Part shown: piece by piece, positions 6,084 through 7,504 of the stretch
Position numbering within the stretch: the stretch's first letter is position 1
How the letters are laid out: each line of letters opens with the position of its first letter
NCBI GenBank assembly: GCA_003022985.1
Contig: PXTV01000157.1
Coordinates: forward strand, 1 to 7,504
DNA: 7,504 nucleotides
Reading direction: 5' to 3'
Source of the DNA: Bacteroidetes bacterium SW_11_45_7
GTDB lineage: Bacteria > Bacteroidota > Bacteroidia > Chitinophagales > SW-11-45-7
Notes under the pieces: model-generated
The model's input: only the letters and a program-made list of their open reading frames with translations
What the model was told of the DNA's origin: nothing
The model's database searches: none
Program-made: the position numbers and the translations under genes

Positions 6084-6097
6084 GTATTTATAAATAC
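6084..6097. promoter_or_regulatory. Perfect 14-bp palindrome upstream of the kinase pair
   Basis: GTATTTATAAATAC is a perfect palindrome centred about 47 bp before the P-loop kinase start. It lies in the 183-bp engB-kinase gap, where an operator for the two-gene unit would be expected. It is AT-rich, which raises the chance of a coincidental palindrome. Confidence 0.25.
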
Positions 6098-6137
6098 ATC
6101 ACAACGCATCAAAATGGGCCAACTGGAAACGGATAAA

Positions 6138-6638
6138 ATGATCATTTTAATATGTGGGCTACCTGGTAGCGGCAAGACCTATTTTGCTAAACACTTGGCT
6201 GAAGAGCTCGGGGCTGTTCATATCAGCAGCGATCGAGTACGTGATGATATTGATAGGAAAGGCCAATACAGCCAGCACAGTAAGGATGCCGTATATGAGG
6301 AAATGCGCAGGCGTATGACGGAGCAAATCCAACACAATCAAGTGGTAATTGTAGATGCAACATTTTTCTCCCGGCAGGTGAGGCAACCATTCTACAATGC
6401 TGCACGCTCGAGTGATGCTGAGCTCTTTTTGATAGAAATCGCAGCAAGTAACAATGTCATCAGACAACGCGTAAACAGAACAAGGGAGGAAAGTGAAGCG
6501 GATTACGATGTGTACCTGAAATTGAAAAACAGCTTCGAGCCGGTCGAAATACCCCATCTTACGCTATCCTCAGATGATGAAGACGTTCGCAGAATGATGA
6601 ATCAAGCAATGGATTACCTCGGAATTCACCAAACATGA
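6138..6638 (+). CDS. P-loop kinase of the COG0645/AAA_33 type
   Basis: A predicted small-molecule or nucleotide kinase of 166 residues. The Walker A motif GLPGSGKT spans 7-14, preceded by the strand MIILIC. Next are SSDRVRDD (30-37, like the sugar- or nucleotide-binding strand of related kinases), the Walker B-like strand VVIVDATF (69-76) and an Arg-rich lid segment RQRVNRTREE (109-118). The substrate is unknown. ATG 6138 is chosen because the P-loop strand begins directly there; ATG 6114 would add eight residues (MGQLETDK). The stop overlaps the start of the next gene as ATGA, so the two are almost certainly co-translated. In many bacteria this domain is fused to the C-terminus of a COG2187 kinase; here it is a separate gene placed first, which suggests the two proteins act together. 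Confidence 0.85.
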   Translation: MIILICGLPGSGKTYFAKHLAEELGAVHISSDRVRDDIDRKGQYSQHSKDAVYEEMRRRMTEQIQHNQVVIVDATFFSRQVRQPFYNAARSSDAELFLIEIAASNNVIRQRVNRTREESEADYDVYLKLKNSFEPVEIPHLTLSSDDEDVRRMMNQAMDYLGIHQT

Positions 6639-7504
6639 GAGACGAAGATATTCAACTTCTACACGGGCAAGGAGTTATTTCGCAAGCAAAAGAAAAGACG
6701 GATTTCCAACTTTATGAAACCCACATTTCATGGGTATTTGTAGGCAAACAATACACTTACAAAATCAAGAAGCCCCTCTCGTTTTCCTTCCTGGATTTTT
6801 CTACACGCCAAAAGCGCAAATATTACTGCGAGCGGGAAATAGAACGCAATAGCCGTCAAACGAAAGGGATATATCTCCATGTATGTCCTGTCTATAAGCA
6901 AGATAATGCCCTGTGGATCGGTAATGATCATGAAGAGGCTCAAATTATCGATTACGCAGTGAAAATGGTCAGCTTATCAAATGATAAGCGCATGGACCAT
7001 ATGCTCAAGGCAGACAAGGTTACTGAGCAACACATTGAAGCTGTAGCCGATCAATTGGCACCATTTCATCGAAATGAAGAAGTTATCGACAAGGGGAATG
7101 ATGCCGAGCAAATGCGGTACATATTTCAGGACATTGTGAATGTTAAGGATTACCTTACCGAGCACCTCGGTAATGAGGCAGGGCATATCATCGATGAGGC
7201 CATCACTGTATCGAACAATTTCCTGGAACAGTTTGACTGGCTGTTACAAGAACGGGAAAAGGATGGCTACGTCAAGGATGGCCATGGCGATCTTCACAGT
7301 GGCAATATCTTCCTCTACGACAAACCGGTCATCTTCGACTGCATCGAGTTTAACGATGACTTTAGACAGATCGATGTGCTTGATGAAATCGCCTTTTTTT
7401 GTATGGACCTTGAATTGGCCGGCCGTGAGGATTTTAGTCAACATTTCCTGCGGTACTACTTAACGCTCAATCCTTGTATGCACAGCTCTGATGAGGAAAA
7501 ACTG
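6635..7504 (+). CDS. Aminoglycoside-phosphotransferase-like kinase, COG2187 type (partial, 3' end off window)
   Basis: 290 codons are open to the window edge. The fold is that of APH/protein-kinase-like enzymes: THISWVFVG and YKIKKPLSFSFLDFST (29-57) supply the N-lobe with the ATP-contacting lysine region, and DYAVKM lies at 106-111. The catalytic loop is HGDLHSGN (217-224) with Asp219 as likely base and Asn224 for Mg. IFDCIEFN (233-240) carries the second Mg ligand Asp235, and LDEIAFFCMDLE (249-260) follows. These features match COG2187, whose substrate is, to my knowledge, unknown; true aminoglycoside resistance should not be assumed. The start ATG at 6635 overlaps the stop of the P-loop kinase gene by four bases. 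Comparison with relatives suggests only some tens of residues are missing at the C-terminus, unless a further domain is fused there. Confidence 0.88.
   Translation, partial: MRDEDIQLLHGQGVISQAKEKTDFQLYETHISWVFVGKQYTYKIKKPLSFSFLDFSTRQKRKYYCEREIERNSRQTKGIYLHVCPVYKQDNALWIGNDHEEAQIIDYAVKMVSLSNDKRMDHMLKADKVTEQHIEAVADQLAPFHRNEEVIDKGNDAEQMRYIFQDIVNVKDYLTEHLGNEAGHIIDEAITVSNNFLEQFDWLLQEREKDGYVKDGHGDLHSGNIFLYDKPVIFDCIEFNDDFRQIDVLDEIAFFCMDLELAGREDFSQHFLRYYLTLNPCMHSSDEEKL

Noticed and set aside
6018..6137. Longer N-terminal extension of the P-loop kinase from ATG 6018
   Set aside because: The extension has Cys/Phe-rich composition unlike a kinase N-terminus, and the P-loop strand begins exactly at ATG 6138.
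6635..7504. Aminoglycoside resistance gene
   Set aside because: The kinase motifs match the COG2187 housekeeping-type family next to a P-loop kinase, not the known resistance phosphotransferases.

Overview
The window looks like a chromosomal segment of a Bacteroidota bacterium, most likely of Cytophagales type. This is an inference from gene content: a PorT-family type IX secretion protein next to a menaquinone methyltransferase (ubiE/menG), the Bacteroidota form of dCTP deaminase, a lipoprotein with a CTDPxAxNYxxxAxxDDGSC motif, A-rich leaders without Shine-Dalgarno sequences, and TAnnTTTG promoter-like boxes. No rRNA, tRNA, CRISPR array or phage genes were seen.

Layout. Positions 1-1235 (minus) hold the N-terminal 411 residues of a surface lipoprotein built from tandem Asn-rich beta-helix-like repeats. 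Upstream of it, 1306-1472 is a small non-coding element with terminal inverted repeats, three internal GGCTAAAGCC-type hairpins and a flanking 8-bp direct repeat, so it is MITE/REP-like. Next come a shortened Sfp-type phosphopantetheinyl transferase (minus, 1705-2196) and a divergent WD40 gene (plus, 2279-3063) broken by a frameshift. A short orphan C-terminal reading frame follows and runs with an ATGA overlap into an intact dcd (plus, 3163-3699). Convergent to dcd are porT and ubiE (minus), which overlap out of frame: ubiE has lost its usual C-terminus and porT its N-terminus at one junction near 4486. The essential GTPase gene engB (plus, 5346-5954) is divergent from ubiE and intact. The window ends with a translationally coupled pair, a P-loop kinase (COG0645-like, 6138-6638) and an aminoglycoside-phosphotransferase-like kinase (COG2187-like, from 6635, running off the end).

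The main observation is that three separate loci (phosphopantetheinyl transferase, WD40 gene, ubiE/porT boundary), and perhaps a fourth before dcd, each look as if a piece of roughly 100-200 bp is missing, while dcd, engB and the kinase pair are full-length over what is visible. Either the assembly has lost short segments or the lineage has suffered several small deletions. I cannot tell which from one sequence. I see no clear sign of a new multi-gene defence or mobile system; the MITE-like element and the split kinase pair are the most interesting biology.
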